A stretch of 64,000 bases of DNA from Verrucomicrobiota bacterium (GCA_017309115.1 JAFLEF010000006.1:146993-210992); one strand, 5' to 3'; positions 8,658 through 17,645 are shown, numbered from the stretch's first letter. Notes: generated by a model from the sequence alone, not told the origin. Numbers and translations are program-made.

Positions 8658-9407
8658 TCACACCCGGCGACGCTTTAGCCAACCGAAGGCGAGTAGCGCG
8701 GAAAACACTCCGACAGGTGCCGCCGGTTCGGGCACGGGCGAGATGGGGGTGATGTTGAGGCCGAACTCCGAAAGGATGAAGTTCCCATTGTCTGGTTGAC
8801 GGCCCGGCCCGTCGGTGGGTAGCGAAGCATCAGCCAGCACTTCCAACCGGACTCCGGTGATACCCGTAAGCGTCGTATCAGCCTCGATCTTGTAGTAATC
8901 CCACCAGTCCAAAAGGGGACCTGAAGCCAGCACCGACCCATCAGCAAGCTCGCTCAAAGGAGTGCCCGCCAAGGAGGTCATGGATCCCACATCCAAGACC
9001 GTCCAATTCGCCGTGACGTCGCCACCGGTCGCCAGTCCGTCAGCAAATGTGCTGCGGTCATCTGTGGTGACAGAAAGCCGAAAACGACCGATAAAGTGAT
9101 AGGGATTCCAGTTATCGAATTGAAACGTGAACTCCAACCGGCTGCCGCCCGAATACCCTACATCAGTCGTCGTTTCAAACACCGCTGTCTGGGGTTCCGT
9201 CACGCCACCAGAGGCATCGCCGTCGTAAATAGCCCACCCAAGATAATCCCAAGTAGTTCCATTGATCGACGTTCCAACGGAGTAATCGCCGTAGTAGGTC
9301 TGCGAAAACGTGGCCGTTGCGTTTTGGAGAGAAACCGGAGTGCTCCCCGAAGCCGACAACAATCCGACTCCTAATGATCCAACCAATACAATCGTTTTTA
9401 TTTTCAT
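8658..9407 (-). CDS. PEP-CTERM sorting-domain secreted protein (paralogue 2)
   Basis: A 249-residue exported protein paralogous to its downstream neighbour: both share an LQNATAT(Y/F)SQTY block, GWAIY(N/D)G, RISVTTDDR/RLSVTTDDR, FADGLA(S/T)GGDVTANW, LTGITGVRLE and SLPTDGPG. The ATG at 9407 starts a signal peptide (MKIKTIVLVGSLGVGLLSAS). The frame is open further upstream, but that stretch has no signal and overlaps the divergent gene's leader, so I reject it. The C-terminus has VPEPAAP, a hydrophobic helix and the tail KRRRV. Its role is unknown; the fold may be an adhesive or carbohydrate-binding beta-sandwich, but no motif proves this. Confidence 0.85.
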   Translation of the reverse strand: MKIKTIVLVGSLGVGLLSASGSTPVSLQNATATFSQTYYGDYSVGTSINGTTWDYLGWAIYDGDASGGVTEPQTAVFETTTDVGYSGGSRLEFTFQFDNWNPYHFIGRFRLSVTTDDRSTFADGLATGGDVTANWTVLDVGSMTSLAGTPLSELADGSVLASGPLLDWWDYYKIEADTTLTGITGVRLEVLADASLPTDGPGRQPDNGNFILSEFGLNITPISPVPEPAAPVGVFSALLAFGWLKRRRV

Positions 9408-9568
9408 TTTGTTTTCAGGGTTAACTGACTCGCTAAATTTGTAATATACAAACCGAACTGGGTCAACTGAAAACAAGTGAAACCAGTCAAAACCGGCACT
9501 AGGCCTGAAACAATTTGGCGCCCCCCTGAAACGTTGCCTTGCTCGACCGTTTTCGGGACAATCCTTTC

Positions 9569-10240
9569 GTGTCTCCTGTCGTCGACAGCCGCCCCTTGAT
9601 TCTCTGGGGAGCAACCGGACAAGCCAAGGTCCTGAAAGAGTTCCTGCCCAGACTCGGTTGGCGACTGGTCGCACTGTTCGACAACAATCCGTCAATTCTA
9701 TCGCCATTCGCTGAAGTCCCTTTGTTGGGCGGAAAAGAGAATTTTGCGGACTGGCTTTCCTCTCAGGACGAAATCCCATCCGCGTTGGCAGCCATCGGCG
9801 GAGACCGTGGTCGGGACCGTCTCCAGATCCAGCGGTGGCTCGCCGAATTCGGGTGCTGGATCCCGATAGCTTGCCACCCCACCGCTTGGATCGCAGGCGA
9901 TGCCCGCATTGGGGCAGGCTGCCAAATCTTGGCTCGCTCGGCAGTTGGCACCGAATCAATCCTGGAAGACGCCGTCATCATCAACACTTCCGCCTCAGTC
10001 GATCACGAGTGTCACTTGGGAGAAGGGTCCCACATTGGTCCCGGGGCAGTGGTCTGCGGCTGCGTGTCGGTTGGTTCCGGCGCCTTTATAGGCGCCGGAG
10101 CGACAGTCCTTCCCCGCCTCACCATTGGCTCCAACACCGTCGTGGGAGCGGGTTCCGTGGTTACTGCCAATCTGCCTCCAGACGTTGTCGCCGTGGGAAA
10201 TCCCGCCCGCATCATCCAGATTCGGAACGCAGCTCAGTAG
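9569..10240 (+). CDS. PglD/NeuD-type sugar O/N-acyltransferase
   Basis: A protein of about 223 residues with an N-terminal Rossmann-like segment (PLILWGATGQAKVL) and a C-terminal left-handed beta-helix of hexapeptide repeats (IAGDARIGAGCQI, HIGPGAVV, FIGAGATVLP, VVGAGSVVTANLP), ending VGNPARII. The catalytic histidine is in SVDHECHLGEG. Enzymes of this type acetylate amino sugars or sialic acids for surface glycans. The start is uncertain. I favour GTG 9569, which places the Rossmann strand a few residues from the N-terminus and has a CGGGA at 9554 as weak ribosome-binding site; TTG 9539 in the same frame is the alternative. Confidence 0.85.
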   Translation: MSPVVDSRPLILWGATGQAKVLKEFLPRLGWRLVALFDNNPSILSPFAEVPLLGGKENFADWLSSQDEIPSALAAIGGDRGRDRLQIQRWLAEFGCWIPIACHPTAWIAGDARIGAGCQILARSAVGTESILEDAVIINTSASVDHECHLGEGSHIGPGAVVCGCVSVGSGAFIGAGATVLPRLTIGSNTVVGAGSVVTANLPPDVVAVGNPARIIQIRNAAQ

Positions 10241-10273
10241 ACTGTTTCAGCCCACCCCGCTTCATCTCCCGCC

Positions 10274-10735
10274 ATGCCGCATATCCACGAACGGATCGAT
10301 TTCACCGTGGCGTTGCTGATCGTTCACGAGTCCAGAATCCTGCTCGTCCTCCATCGCAAGCTCGGCCGTTGGCTTCCCATCGGTGGGCACATCGAACTCG
10401 ATGAGGATCCGGAAATGGCCGCCCTGCGGGAGGCCCGGGAAGAAACTGGGCTGGAAATCGAACTGATCGGCGAACGTCCTCCCACCACCGAACCCGGCAC
10501 CCGGGCGCTCATCGCCCCAAGATTCCTCGATATCCACCGGATCTCCGCCACTCACGAACACATCGGCATGATCTATTTGGCCCGGGTCAAACGCGGCACC
10601 CTGACGCTGGCGGCCCAGGAACATCACGATATCCGCTGGGTAGACTGGGCCGGCCTGGAACAGCTCGATCCCCCGCTATCCGGGGCCGTCAAATGGTACT
10701 GCCAACAGGCCCTCCGCGAGCTCGGTCCAGCCTGA
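10274..10735 (+). CDS. NUDIX hydrolase
   Basis: A 153-residue NUDIX protein. The full signature Gx5Ex7REUxEExGU is present at residues 38-60 (GGHIELDEDP through LREAREETGL), including the metal-binding REAREE. The flanking beta strands (VALLIVHESRILLVLHR before, IGMIYLARV after) fit the fold. Such enzymes hydrolyse nucleoside diphosphates linked to another moiety; the substrate cannot be assigned here. It follows the acyltransferase by 33 bp on the same strand. Confidence 0.9.
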   Translation: MPHIHERIDFTVALLIVHESRILLVLHRKLGRWLPIGGHIELDEDPEMAALREAREETGLEIELIGERPPTTEPGTRALIAPRFLDIHRISATHEHIGMIYLARVKRGTLTLAAQEHHDIRWVDWAGLEQLDPPLSGAVKWYCQQALRELGPA

Positions 10736-10823
10736 TTCCCCGCCCCAATACCACCTTCCCGCCACCCCGAGTGAATCGTTTGCGCAGTTGACACGTCCTT
10801 CTCGACAACACGACGCTATTCCC

Positions 10824-12203
10824 ATGTCCACTGAAACTCCTGCCACCGCGACCTCCCGCCGTGATTTCCTCAAGAGCACCGGGACACTCGCCGCCGCCGG
10901 CGCTCTTGCCGGGGTCACTCTTCCCCACGTCCACGCCGCCTCTAGCGACACCATCCGCATTGCCCTGATCGGCGCGGGCGGACGCGGCACCGGAGCCGCT
11001 GGCAACGCCATGTCAGCCCGGAACGGTCAGGTCAAACTCGTCGCCATGGCCGATGTCTTTCCCGATCGGCTCAAGACCAGCTACGAAGGCCTGAAAAACC
11101 AATTCGGCGACAAGGTCGATGTCCCGGAAGATCGCCGGTTCATTGGTTTCGATGGCTACCAAAAGGCCATGGAAGTCATCGGCAAAGGTGACATCGTCAT
11201 TTTCGCCACGCCGCCTGCCTTCCGCTGGCCCTTCTTCAAGCACGCCATCGACAAGGGCATCAACGTGTTCATGGAGAAGCCCGTCGCTGTCGACGCGCCG
11301 ACCGCGAAACGGATGATGGAACTCTCCGAGGAAGCCACGAAGAAGAACATCAAGGTCGGCGTGGGCCTGATGTGCCGCCACTGCCGCTCCCGCCAGGAAC
11401 TCCACAAGAAGATTCAGGATGGCGCCATCGGGCAGATCATCACCATGCGGTCGTACCGCATGCACGGCCCGGTGGGATCCGCGTTCTCCCAGCCGATGCC
11501 CGATAGCGAGGACAGCGAGTTGCTCTGGCAGATCAAGCGCTTCCACAGCTTCCTCTGGGCTTCCGGCGGCTGCTTCAGCGACTTCTACATCCACAACATC
11601 GACGAGTGCTGCTGGATGAAAAACGACTGGCCGGTGCAGGCGCAGGCGAGCGGCGGCCGCAATTATCGCGGCGACAACGTGGACCAGAATTTCGACAACT
11701 ACTCGGTCGAATACACGTTCAAGGACGGCACCAAGTTCTTCCACTTCGGTCGCACCATGGCCGGCTGCCACGACGAATTCGCCAGCTATGCCCACGGACA
11801 GAACGGTCTGGCCGTCATCTCCTCGGAAGGTCACTGGCCGTCCAAGGCGCGCATCTACAAGGCCCAGAAGATGACCAATTCGGAAATCGTGTGGCGCACG
11901 CCGAAGGAAGGTCCGGATCAGGATCCCTACCTGCTCGAATGGGAAGACCTCATCGACGCAATCCACAAGGACACGCCGTATAACGAAGCGATGCGCGGAG
12001 CCCAGGCCAGCTTGGTCACCGCGATGGGTCGGTTCGCTGCCCACACCGGCCAGGTCATCACCTACGACGATTACCTCAAGAATCCGCAGGAAATGGCGCC
12101 CGGCGTCGGCACCTTCGACATGAAGTCGGCGGCCCCGTTGATCAGCGAAGGCGGCAAGTACCCCATTCCCCGCCCGGGTCTGCTCAAGGATCGGGAGTAC
12201 TGA
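10824..12203 (+). CDS. Tat-exported Gfo/Idh/MocA family oxidoreductase
   Basis: A 459-residue oxidoreductase whose N-terminus carries a twin-arginine signal, SRRDFLK, followed by a hydrophobic stretch ending near HVHAAS (about residue 39). The dinucleotide-binding site is IALIGAGGRGTGAAG and the conserved catalytic-region EKPVAVD follows at about residue 152. Members oxidise or reduce sugars and related compounds; exported versions are common in Verrucomicrobiota and Planctomycetota that degrade glycans. The in-frame ATG at 10824 is chosen because it gives a proper Tat signal; a further-upstream start would add a non-signal extension. A strong terminator follows at 12236, so the gene is probably monocistronic. 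Confidence 0.92.
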   Translation: MSTETPATATSRRDFLKSTGTLAAAGALAGVTLPHVHAASSDTIRIALIGAGGRGTGAAGNAMSARNGQVKLVAMADVFPDRLKTSYEGLKNQFGDKVDVPEDRRFIGFDGYQKAMEVIGKGDIVIFATPPAFRWPFFKHAIDKGINVFMEKPVAVDAPTAKRMMELSEEATKKNIKVGVGLMCRHCRSRQELHKKIQDGAIGQIITMRSYRMHGPVGSAFSQPMPDSEDSELLWQIKRFHSFLWASGGCFSDFYIHNIDECCWMKNDWPVQAQASGGRNYRGDNVDQNFDNYSVEYTFKDGTKFFHFGRTMAGCHDEFASYAHGQNGLAVISSEGHWPSKARIYKAQKMTNSEIVWRTPKEGPDQDPYLLEWEDLIDAIHKDTPYNEAMRGAQASLVTAMGRFAAHTGQVITYDDYLKNPQEMAPGVGTFDMKSAAPLISEGGKYPIPRPGLLKDREY

Positions 12204-12235
12204 TCCACCCGGTCGGTTCCGGTTCGATTTAATCA

Positions 12236-12263
12236 GGGGAGGCGGCAACGCCTCCCCTTTTTG
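12236..12263 (+). terminator. Rho-independent terminator after the Gfo/Idh/MocA gene
   Basis: Perfect 9-bp stem GGGGAGGCG / CGCCTCCCC with a GCAA tetraloop, followed by TTTTTG. It begins 33 bp after the stop at 12203. Confidence 0.92.
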
Positions 12264-12323
12264 TTTCCGCCTTCAGGCCCGGCCCTTTCAACCCGAACCA
12301 TTCGAGGGTAGGGTCCCGCCACA

Positions 12324-12815
12324 TTGAACGAAGAAGGTACGAGAGCCGTAAGGAACGTGGTCGGGTTGTTTATCGCCACCCTGTTTTTCTACATCACGAT
12401 TTATGGCGGATGCATGGCCTGCCGGCGCAAAGGCGGCCCCTGGGCCATTACCCAAGATAAACTTCCCGACGGAACCCCCATCGTGAAGATCGAGCACCAC
12501 CTCATTCTCTCGAACGCCCCGGTTATCCTTCAGTTCCCCGGCGAAGTGGCGCCCGCCCGCTTCACCAACCATCCCTTCCTCCGCCTATACACCCAGCCCA
12601 ACACCAATGCCTTGCCCTACGGACCGGTGGTCTTCCTCGACACCACGTTCCTGCCCGGCAACGTCACCTTGGACGTCTTTGGACACCTCGTGGAAATGAT
12701 TCCCCGAACCCTGTTCATCGATGGCAAGGAAGTCGGTTGGCATCCCGGAACCAACATCATCGTGTCTCCCAGCTACAAGCTGCCGCTCGAAGCCCGGCCC
12801 AAGCCGAAACGCTGA
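12324..12815 (+). CDS. Hypothetical membrane-anchored protein
   Basis: A 163-residue protein that I do not recognise. It starts with TTG and has one hydrophobic segment at about residues 10-27 (VVGLFIATLFFYITIYGG), followed directly by the pair CMACRRKGG and then a soluble region rich in prolines and beta-prone residues (PVILQFPGEVAPARF, VVFLDTTFLPGNVTLDVFGH). The topology suggests one inner-membrane anchor with the bulk outside the cytoplasm. The tail is basic (PKPKR). Codon use resembles its neighbours and it converges with the phospholipase D gene with only 19 bp between, which supports it being real. No function is proposed. Confidence 0.6.
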   Translation: MNEEGTRAVRNVVGLFIATLFFYITIYGGCMACRRKGGPWAITQDKLPDGTPIVKIEHHLILSNAPVILQFPGEVAPARFTNHPFLRLYTQPNTNALPYGPVVFLDTTFLPGNVTLDVFGHLVEMIPRTLFIDGKEVGWHPGTNIIVSPSYKLPLEARPKPKR

Positions 12816-12834
12816 TCGTCGCGCCCCTTTCGGC

Positions 12835-14016
12835 TCAGCGAGGATCCCGTGCCAACCAACGGGTGACCCACGGATCCACCTTCGACAGCAGCCACCAGGA
12901 CCACCGGTCCCGCCACTTCTCCCAACCGGCCCGGTTCTCCCAAACGGCAGGATCCACCTTGCGGGAATGGGAGCAGAAGAGTTCTCCCTGATGCCACCCG
13001 CGTCGAACGATGTCGGGATCGGTGAACCGGAACATCAACTCGTGATTGATGTACAAACTTCGCACGTCCAAGTTGGACGATCCGGCATAGGCTGAGTGTT
13101 CGGTCAGATACAGCTTCGCGTGCAACACCTGGGGCTGATACTCGAGAACGTCCACTCCTCGGCGAAGGAGCGGTCCATACAGATGCCGGGCTGCGCGCCG
13201 CGCGATTTCCACGTCAGACGTCCCGGGAACCACCACCCGGACTCGAGCCCCCCGCTTGGCGGCATCCCGCAGTAGTTTTCGAATGCCCCGGGTCGGCACG
13301 AAATACGCCACCACCAACAGAATGTCGCGGGCTCGGATCAGATCCTCCCGAAGCGCCAATTGGAAGGCGCCCGCCGTTTGACCCGGCCCGGTAGCCAACA
13401 CCTGCACGTCGGGCGATACCCAACGAGGAGTGGTCCGAGCCGAGCGGGTCAGTAAACTGCGCCAGCGGGGGCCTTCGGCGGCCACGGCCCACATGCGATC
13501 GAATTCCGCAGCCAACGCTGCGACCGCAGCTCCGTACAGGGCAATTCCCAGGTCCGCCCAGCCGTGGTGAACGCCGTCACCCACGTATTCCTCCGCGATA
13601 TTGAAGCCCCCGGTCCCGCCCGCCTTGTCGTCCACGACCAACAGTTTTCGATGGTTCCGCACCGGCAACCGACGCAATTCCAAGGGATTGAACCAACGAA
13701 CCTGGCCACCGGCCTGGGTCAGCTCATCCCAGAATCCCTGCGCCGTCTCATTGGAGCCCAGCGCATCCAGCAGGACCCGGACTTCTACCCCATGATGCGC
13801 CGCCATCACCAAGGCACTCCGGACGGCTTTCCCGACGGAGTCATTGGCAAAGATGTAAACCTCCAATCGGATGGATCGCTTGGCCCCATTGATGGCCCGC
13901 AACAATCGGCTGAAGAACTCCCGACCGGTTCCCACCCAGTGGCAGGCTACGGATTCAGGAGGTGCAGCCACCGGTTTCACAGGGTTCGCAGGAGGGAATT
14001 GGCGCGTCGAACCCAC
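12835..14016 (-). CDS. Phospholipase D / cardiolipin synthase-like protein
   Basis: A protein of about 393 residues with two HKD catalytic motifs, as in cardiolipin synthases of the ClsB/ClsC type, which join phosphatidyl groups at the inner membrane. The first is NHRKLLVVDD (His122, Lys124, Asp129) followed by GGFNI. The second is LHAKLYLTEHSAYAGSSNLD (His299, Lys301), where the usual Asp is Glu306. There are no N-terminal transmembrane helices, unlike E. coli ClsA. It starts with GTG at 14016 and overlaps the TPR gene upstream by 40 bp, so the two are coupled; a GTG at 13935 would remove the overlap but begins very close to the catalytic domain. Confidence 0.85.
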   Translation of the reverse strand: MGSTRQFPPANPVKPVAAPPESVACHWVGTGREFFSRLLRAINGAKRSIRLEVYIFANDSVGKAVRSALVMAAHHGVEVRVLLDALGSNETAQGFWDELTQAGGQVRWFNPLELRRLPVRNHRKLLVVDDKAGGTGGFNIAEEYVGDGVHHGWADLGIALYGAAVAALAAEFDRMWAVAAEGPRWRSLLTRSARTTPRWVSPDVQVLATGPGQTAGAFQLALREDLIRARDILLVVAYFVPTRGIRKLLRDAAKRGARVRVVVPGTSDVEIARRAARHLYGPLLRRGVDVLEYQPQVLHAKLYLTEHSAYAGSSNLDVRSLYINHELMFRFTDPDIVRRGWHQGELFCSHSRKVDPAVWENRAGWEKWRDRWSWWLLSKVDPWVTRWLARDPR

Positions 14017-14744
14017 ACCTTCTCCCGTTCCCGCTCAAACTTCGGGGCATGGGCATCGTCCTCGACCACTTCCTGGAGTTCCTTGCGGGCGCGATCCCGG
14101 TCACCCCGGGCGAGAACCAACTCGGCATACTGCACCTTGGCCCGGGCATAGCCGTGACTGCCCAAGACTACCTCCCATTCGCGAATCGCGGCTTCGGGTT
14201 GCCCCAGCGCGGTCAACGCCTCTGCCAGGGCCATGCGTGTCTGCCCGTAATCATGTTTGGGGTCGGCGCGCAGCACCGACTCCAGCAATGGCTGGGCCTC
14301 CTGAGGTCGGCCCAACTTGATCAGGCACAGTCCCAGATGCGACTGGGTATCGAGATCTTCCGGATCCCGTTGCAACGCCGCCCGGTAACTGACCTCGGCC
14401 TTGGCGTACTTGCCCTGACCGAAATACACGTCCCCCAGGTCCAAATGGTCCCGGGCGTGGTCCAGATTGTAGATCCGAGCTTCGAGTTCCTTAATCCGCT
14501 TTCGAGTGCGGGATCCTGGCCATTCAAAACTTCGCCCCGAACCGCCCCCCGCCGGTCCTTCCTGCCGATAAACCATCAGCCAGTAAAAGAAGGCGCTAAG
14601 CGCCCAGAAAAAGAAGATGCACGCTGCCCAGATCCACTCCCGCCGACGCACCGCATCAACGAACATCCACAACTGAAACGGAAGGAGGAGCCAGAAGACC
14701 GGCTCGGAGAAGATGGCCCCAGGGTTGGTAAGGAATTGGTACAT
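13977..14744 (-). CDS. Membrane-anchored TPR-repeat protein
   Basis: A 255-residue protein with two N-terminal transmembrane helices (EPVFWLLLPFQLWMFVDAV and WIWAACIFFFWALSAFFYWL), a basic linker (SRTRKRIKELEARI) and then at least three tetratricopeptide repeats. The repeats are recognisable as LGDVYFGQGKYAKAEVSYRA, LGLCLIKLGRPQEAQPLLES and LAEALTALGQPEAAIREWEV. It probably holds partner proteins at the inner membrane. The overlapping phospholipase D-like gene is the most likely functional partner. Confidence 0.8.
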   Translation of the reverse strand: MYQFLTNPGAIFSEPVFWLLLPFQLWMFVDAVRRREWIWAACIFFFWALSAFFYWLMVYRQEGPAGGGSGRSFEWPGSRTRKRIKELEARIYNLDHARDHLDLGDVYFGQGKYAKAEVSYRAALQRDPEDLDTQSHLGLCLIKLGRPQEAQPLLESVLRADPKHDYGQTRMALAEALTALGQPEAAIREWEVVLGSHGYARAKVQYAELVLARGDRDRARKELQEVVEDDAHAPKFEREREKVWVRRANSLLRTL

Positions 14745-15053
14745 GACCGCGAACAGCCGAGGCTGCGGTTCAACGCCTCAAATGGCAAGGCAGCGGCCCG
14801 GTCTCTCAGAATGTTCGGTGAACTGGCTGGGCCAGAGGCAGAATCCACCGTGATTTTTGCAAACGAACAACGAACTGCCCGAGGCGCCGGCAGACTGGAT
14901 GGCGCGAACCCACTGGTGCCGGATTAAATGCCTCAGGTTTTCCATCTCCGGAACCCCATGCTCTTCCTTGTTGTTCTACGTGAAGCTTGATCGCGAAAGG
15001 AGGTTTCCATTTGCACAGGGAGTTGGTGATGAGCACGGCTACCAGGAGCCTGA
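14745..15053. other. Intergenic region, no gene seen
   Basis: About 310 bp between the divergent TPR gene and the AT-rich orphan at 15054. No convincing coding frame, RNA or terminator was seen. It should hold the promoter of the TPR-phospholipase pair (minus strand), but no clear -35/-10 pair stands out. Confidence 0.5.
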
Positions 15054-15698
15054 TCAGCAGCGCCCAACGGGTGCTGTTGTACTGAAACGACTCAAAAGGT
15101 TGACGACATCTCGCCGGTAAATATCCAGAACGATGCGTTGCTGATTAACTACCGCCCATCGGTGAAAGCATCCTTTAGTGTCCCACTTGTTATTGTGAGA
15201 CCGCTCACACAAACCGGCAATCACGCCTGATCGCCCTACCCCGGAATGCAACTCTTCTTCCAATTCCCTCGAAATTCCGCGAGCGACATCTGCTGACCGT
15301 GGGAACATCGCGCCAGGCATCAATTCCTTTAGAGACATCATCCACTCACACTCCTGTTTCCCTTCAATTTCACAGAGCGCATAAAGGATGCTATCCAGAT
15401 CCATCGACATTGATGAATCATCCAGCATACCAAACAAAGCATCATACCCATCCAATCCAATACTCAGACAAAATGCATTAATCCTCACCGCAAATTGCAG
15501 GTATATTGGCTTAAAATCGAGATCGAAGTTGGAAAATCGACCATCGTATGTTGATATAACATCAACAATAAACGAATCAGTGTTGCCACGATTAATAATG
15601 TCTATCAATCCAGCCACGTTGCACGGGTGAGTATTCAACGCTTTGCCGAGTGCGAGTAAAACGATGTACTTGGCCCACCGATGGCAGAGAACCGCCAC
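15054..15698 (-). CDS. Orphan hypothetical protein in an AT-rich patch
   Basis: A possible 214-residue protein that I do not recognise. The frame is open and the DNA from about 15120 to 15660 is visibly more AT-rich than all neighbours (for example runs such as ATTAATAATG), which points to acquired DNA. The predicted protein is acidic in the middle (MLDDSSMSMDLDS), contains EFELEEEL-like acidic helices (GISRELEEEL) and ends with a Cys. The GTG at 15698 is only one of several possible starts and lies 18 bp from the stop of the serine hydrolase upstream. It could be an orphan immunity or effector-type gene; nothing proves this. Confidence 0.45.
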   Translation of the reverse strand: MAVLCHRWAKYIVLLALGKALNTHPCNVAGLIDIINRGNTDSFIVDVISTYDGRFSNFDLDFKPIYLQFAVRINAFCLSIGLDGYDALFGMLDDSSMSMDLDSILYALCEIEGKQECEWMMSLKELMPGAMFPRSADVARGISRELEEELHSGVGRSGVIAGLCERSHNNKWDTKGCFHRWAVVNQQRIVLDIYRRDVVNLLSRFSTTAPVGRC

Positions 15699-15716
15699 CT
15701 CACTTCGGTCTACGCC

Positions 15717-17015
15717 TCAGAGGAATTCCTGAATCATCCGCCCCACCACGGCATCGGTGGCCTCGAACGCTCCCGTTCCTCCGAAATTGGTCAGTACTAC
15801 GCAGGCCCAGTCTTTGCCGGGCGCGATCCACACGTTGGTGAACCACTGCAGATTGGAACCGGAGTGGGCGATTGTCTTTCCGTTGGCCCAGGGTCGCGTC
15901 GAAACATACCAGCCCTGGGAGTAATCGGAATTGTTGGGAACCGCGGTGTGCAGTTTGTTGAAGGAGGCCTGACTGATCAGCTCCGCCTGACCGCGGGCCC
16001 CTGCGAGGTGGAAGGCCACGTAACGGGCCATGTCCACCAAGTTGCAGTGGACCGTTCCCGCTGGACCAATGCCCGGGGGATTGTCCGCGTCCTTGCCGGG
16101 GGCCATGGGCGTCCGGGTCGTGCCACTCCCAATATGCCCCCAAGGTTGATCGATATGTCGCGGGGTGGCCGGCACCCCAAACCCCACCGAAGTCATGCCC
16201 AGCGGCGCAAAGAGCTTTTCGGTGATCAGTTGTTCCCACGGCGTCCCCGTCACCCGTTCCAGCATGGACCCCGCGATGGAAAATCCGGCGTTCGAGTACT
16301 CGTAGGCCGTGTTGGGAGTCCGCTTGGGCGGCTTGGCGATCAATTGATCCAGGAGAAACATCCGCTGTTCCTGCGGCGTTCCCTCATGATTCCACAATTG
16401 GGTCCACAGCGCTCCCAAATCCTCCGGAGCCCCGCCTCGGTTGGCCAGCAGCAGCTCCAACGTCGTGGTCTTCCAGCCGTCATTCATGGCCGCCGCCTTC
16501 TCGGGAAAGACGTCCACCAATTTGGTCGTCCACTGAATCTTCCCTTCCTCCACCAGGATCGCCGCCAGGGTGGCCGTCATCGATTTGGTGAGCGAGCCGT
16601 GATGCCACCGGTCCGTGGCTTCCACCCTTTGGGTGAGACCCCATTTGCGGACTCCCGTCACTCCGAAACCCACAATCCGGTTGGACCGAATGACCGCACA
16701 GGCCAGGGCCGGAAGCGTGCGTGCATTCCGAATGCCTTCGAGAATCGTATCCAGATTCCGAACCTCCCCGCTCGCCACCCGATAGAACTGGGCGGCGTCC
16801 GGGGAGGGCAACAATTGGGTCACCAAGTTGGTCTGACGAACCACCCAAGGGCCGACCGGCTTCCATTGGGACAAGTCGGAAGAGGCTTCCAGTTGCAGGA
16901 ATTGGGAAGAGGCGGCGGGAAACTCGAGTTCAACCGCTGGCCGCAGCGAAAGATCAACCGCTCCCGCCCGGCTCAACAGGAGGATCCACAGGAACAATCG
17001 GAAAGGCGTTTTCAT
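15717..17015 (-). CDS. Secreted serine hydrolase of the beta-lactamase class C / esterase family
   Basis: A 432-residue exported protein. A signal peptide (FRLFLWILLLSRAGA) is followed by a short beta-rich module ending AAQFYRV, of a kind often found in verrucomicrobial secreted enzymes, and then the serine hydrolase domain. The catalytic SxxK is GSLTKSM (Ser141, Lys144), the tyrosine motif is YSN (Tyr240) and the third box is HSGS (His384) instead of KTG. The His-type third box is commoner in esterases and peptidases of this fold than in true beta-lactamases. So it probably cleaves esters or D-amino-acid peptides outside the cytoplasm; antibiotic hydrolysis should not be assumed. Confidence 0.87.
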   Translation of the reverse strand: MKTPFRLFLWILLLSRAGAVDLSLRPAVELEFPAASSQFLQLEASSDLSQWKPVGPWVVRQTNLVTQLLPSPDAAQFYRVASGEVRNLDTILEGIRNARTLPALACAVIRSNRIVGFGVTGVRKWGLTQRVEATDRWHHGSLTKSMTATLAAILVEEGKIQWTTKLVDVFPEKAAAMNDGWKTTTLELLLANRGGAPEDLGALWTQLWNHEGTPQEQRMFLLDQLIAKPPKRTPNTAYEYSNAGFSIAGSMLERVTGTPWEQLITEKLFAPLGMTSVGFGVPATPRHIDQPWGHIGSGTTRTPMAPGKDADNPPGIGPAGTVHCNLVDMARYVAFHLAGARGQAELISQASFNKLHTAVPNNSDYSQGWYVSTRPWANGKTIAHSGSNLQWFTNVWIAPGKDWACVVLTNFGGTGAFEATDAVVGRMIQEFL

Positions 17016-17171
17016 TGGATGATCGCGTCAAAACCCACGTTGCGGAAGCTGACGACGCGCGGGTTGAATGTCGAGCCACGGGTAATCGCCCCCCACTTTG
17101 CCCCAACCCGATCGTGTCAGCGGGAAATTCTTTGACCCGCCCGCCCCTGACTGGGACCTTCCCGCCCCTAC

Positions 17172-17618
17172 ATGACTCCGAATCGAATTTTGCCCGATCT
17201 GCAGTGCTCGCTGCTCGTGGAAGACGTCCGCCAAGAAGCCTCCGGAAACATCATCCTGGTGGGCGTGCTGGGAGTGATCCGCGTTCCCCAAGTGCCCATC
17301 GCCGCCCCCAAGGTCTGCGTGGTCAATCGGTGGTGCGCCGGCATCGGCCAGTTCAACGAACAGGTCCGTCTGGTGGCTCCCGACGGTCAGCAAGTGCTGC
17401 GCAAGAGCAACGCCAAGTTCGCTCTCCCCGACCCCACCCAGACGGCCACGCTGGTGAGCGTTTTCCCTGGGATCGAATTCCCGACCGCCGGTGTTTACCA
17501 CATCGAAGTGCTGGTCGATGACGTGATGAAGATCCGCTATCCCATCCCGGTCGTGGTCGTCCAGCAACCCGGCCAAGCCCCGGCCGCCCCGGCTATCCCG
17601 CAGGCGCCGAAGGCCTGA
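17172..17618 (+). CDS. DUF6941-like protein
   Basis: A 148-residue soluble protein beginning with the pattern CSLLVEDVRQEASGNIILVG and then VVNRWCAGIGQFNE. I associate this from memory with the DUF6941 family, which is frequent in Verrucomicrobiota. The rest looks like a small beta-sandwich (FPTAGVYHIEVLVDDVMKIRYPIPVVV), followed by a proline/alanine-rich tail. Its biological role is unknown. A terminator follows, so it is transcribed alone. Confidence 0.75.
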   Translation: MTPNRILPDLQCSLLVEDVRQEASGNIILVGVLGVIRVPQVPIAAPKVCVVNRWCAGIGQFNEQVRLVAPDGQQVLRKSNAKFALPDPTQTATLVSVFPGIEFPTAGVYHIEVLVDDVMKIRYPIPVVVVQQPGQAPAAPAIPQAPKA

Positions 17619-17645
17619 GAGGGGGCTGAATCGCCCGTTTTGAAC

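Noticed and set aside
11013-12248. 411-residue minus strand ORF opposite the Gfo/Idh/MocA gene
   Set aside because: Shadow of a well-supported Tat-signal oxidoreductase.
15681-17135. Large + strand ORF opposite the serine hydrolase
   Set aside because: It is a mirror of a clear catalytic protein, with low-complexity Arg/Pro content.
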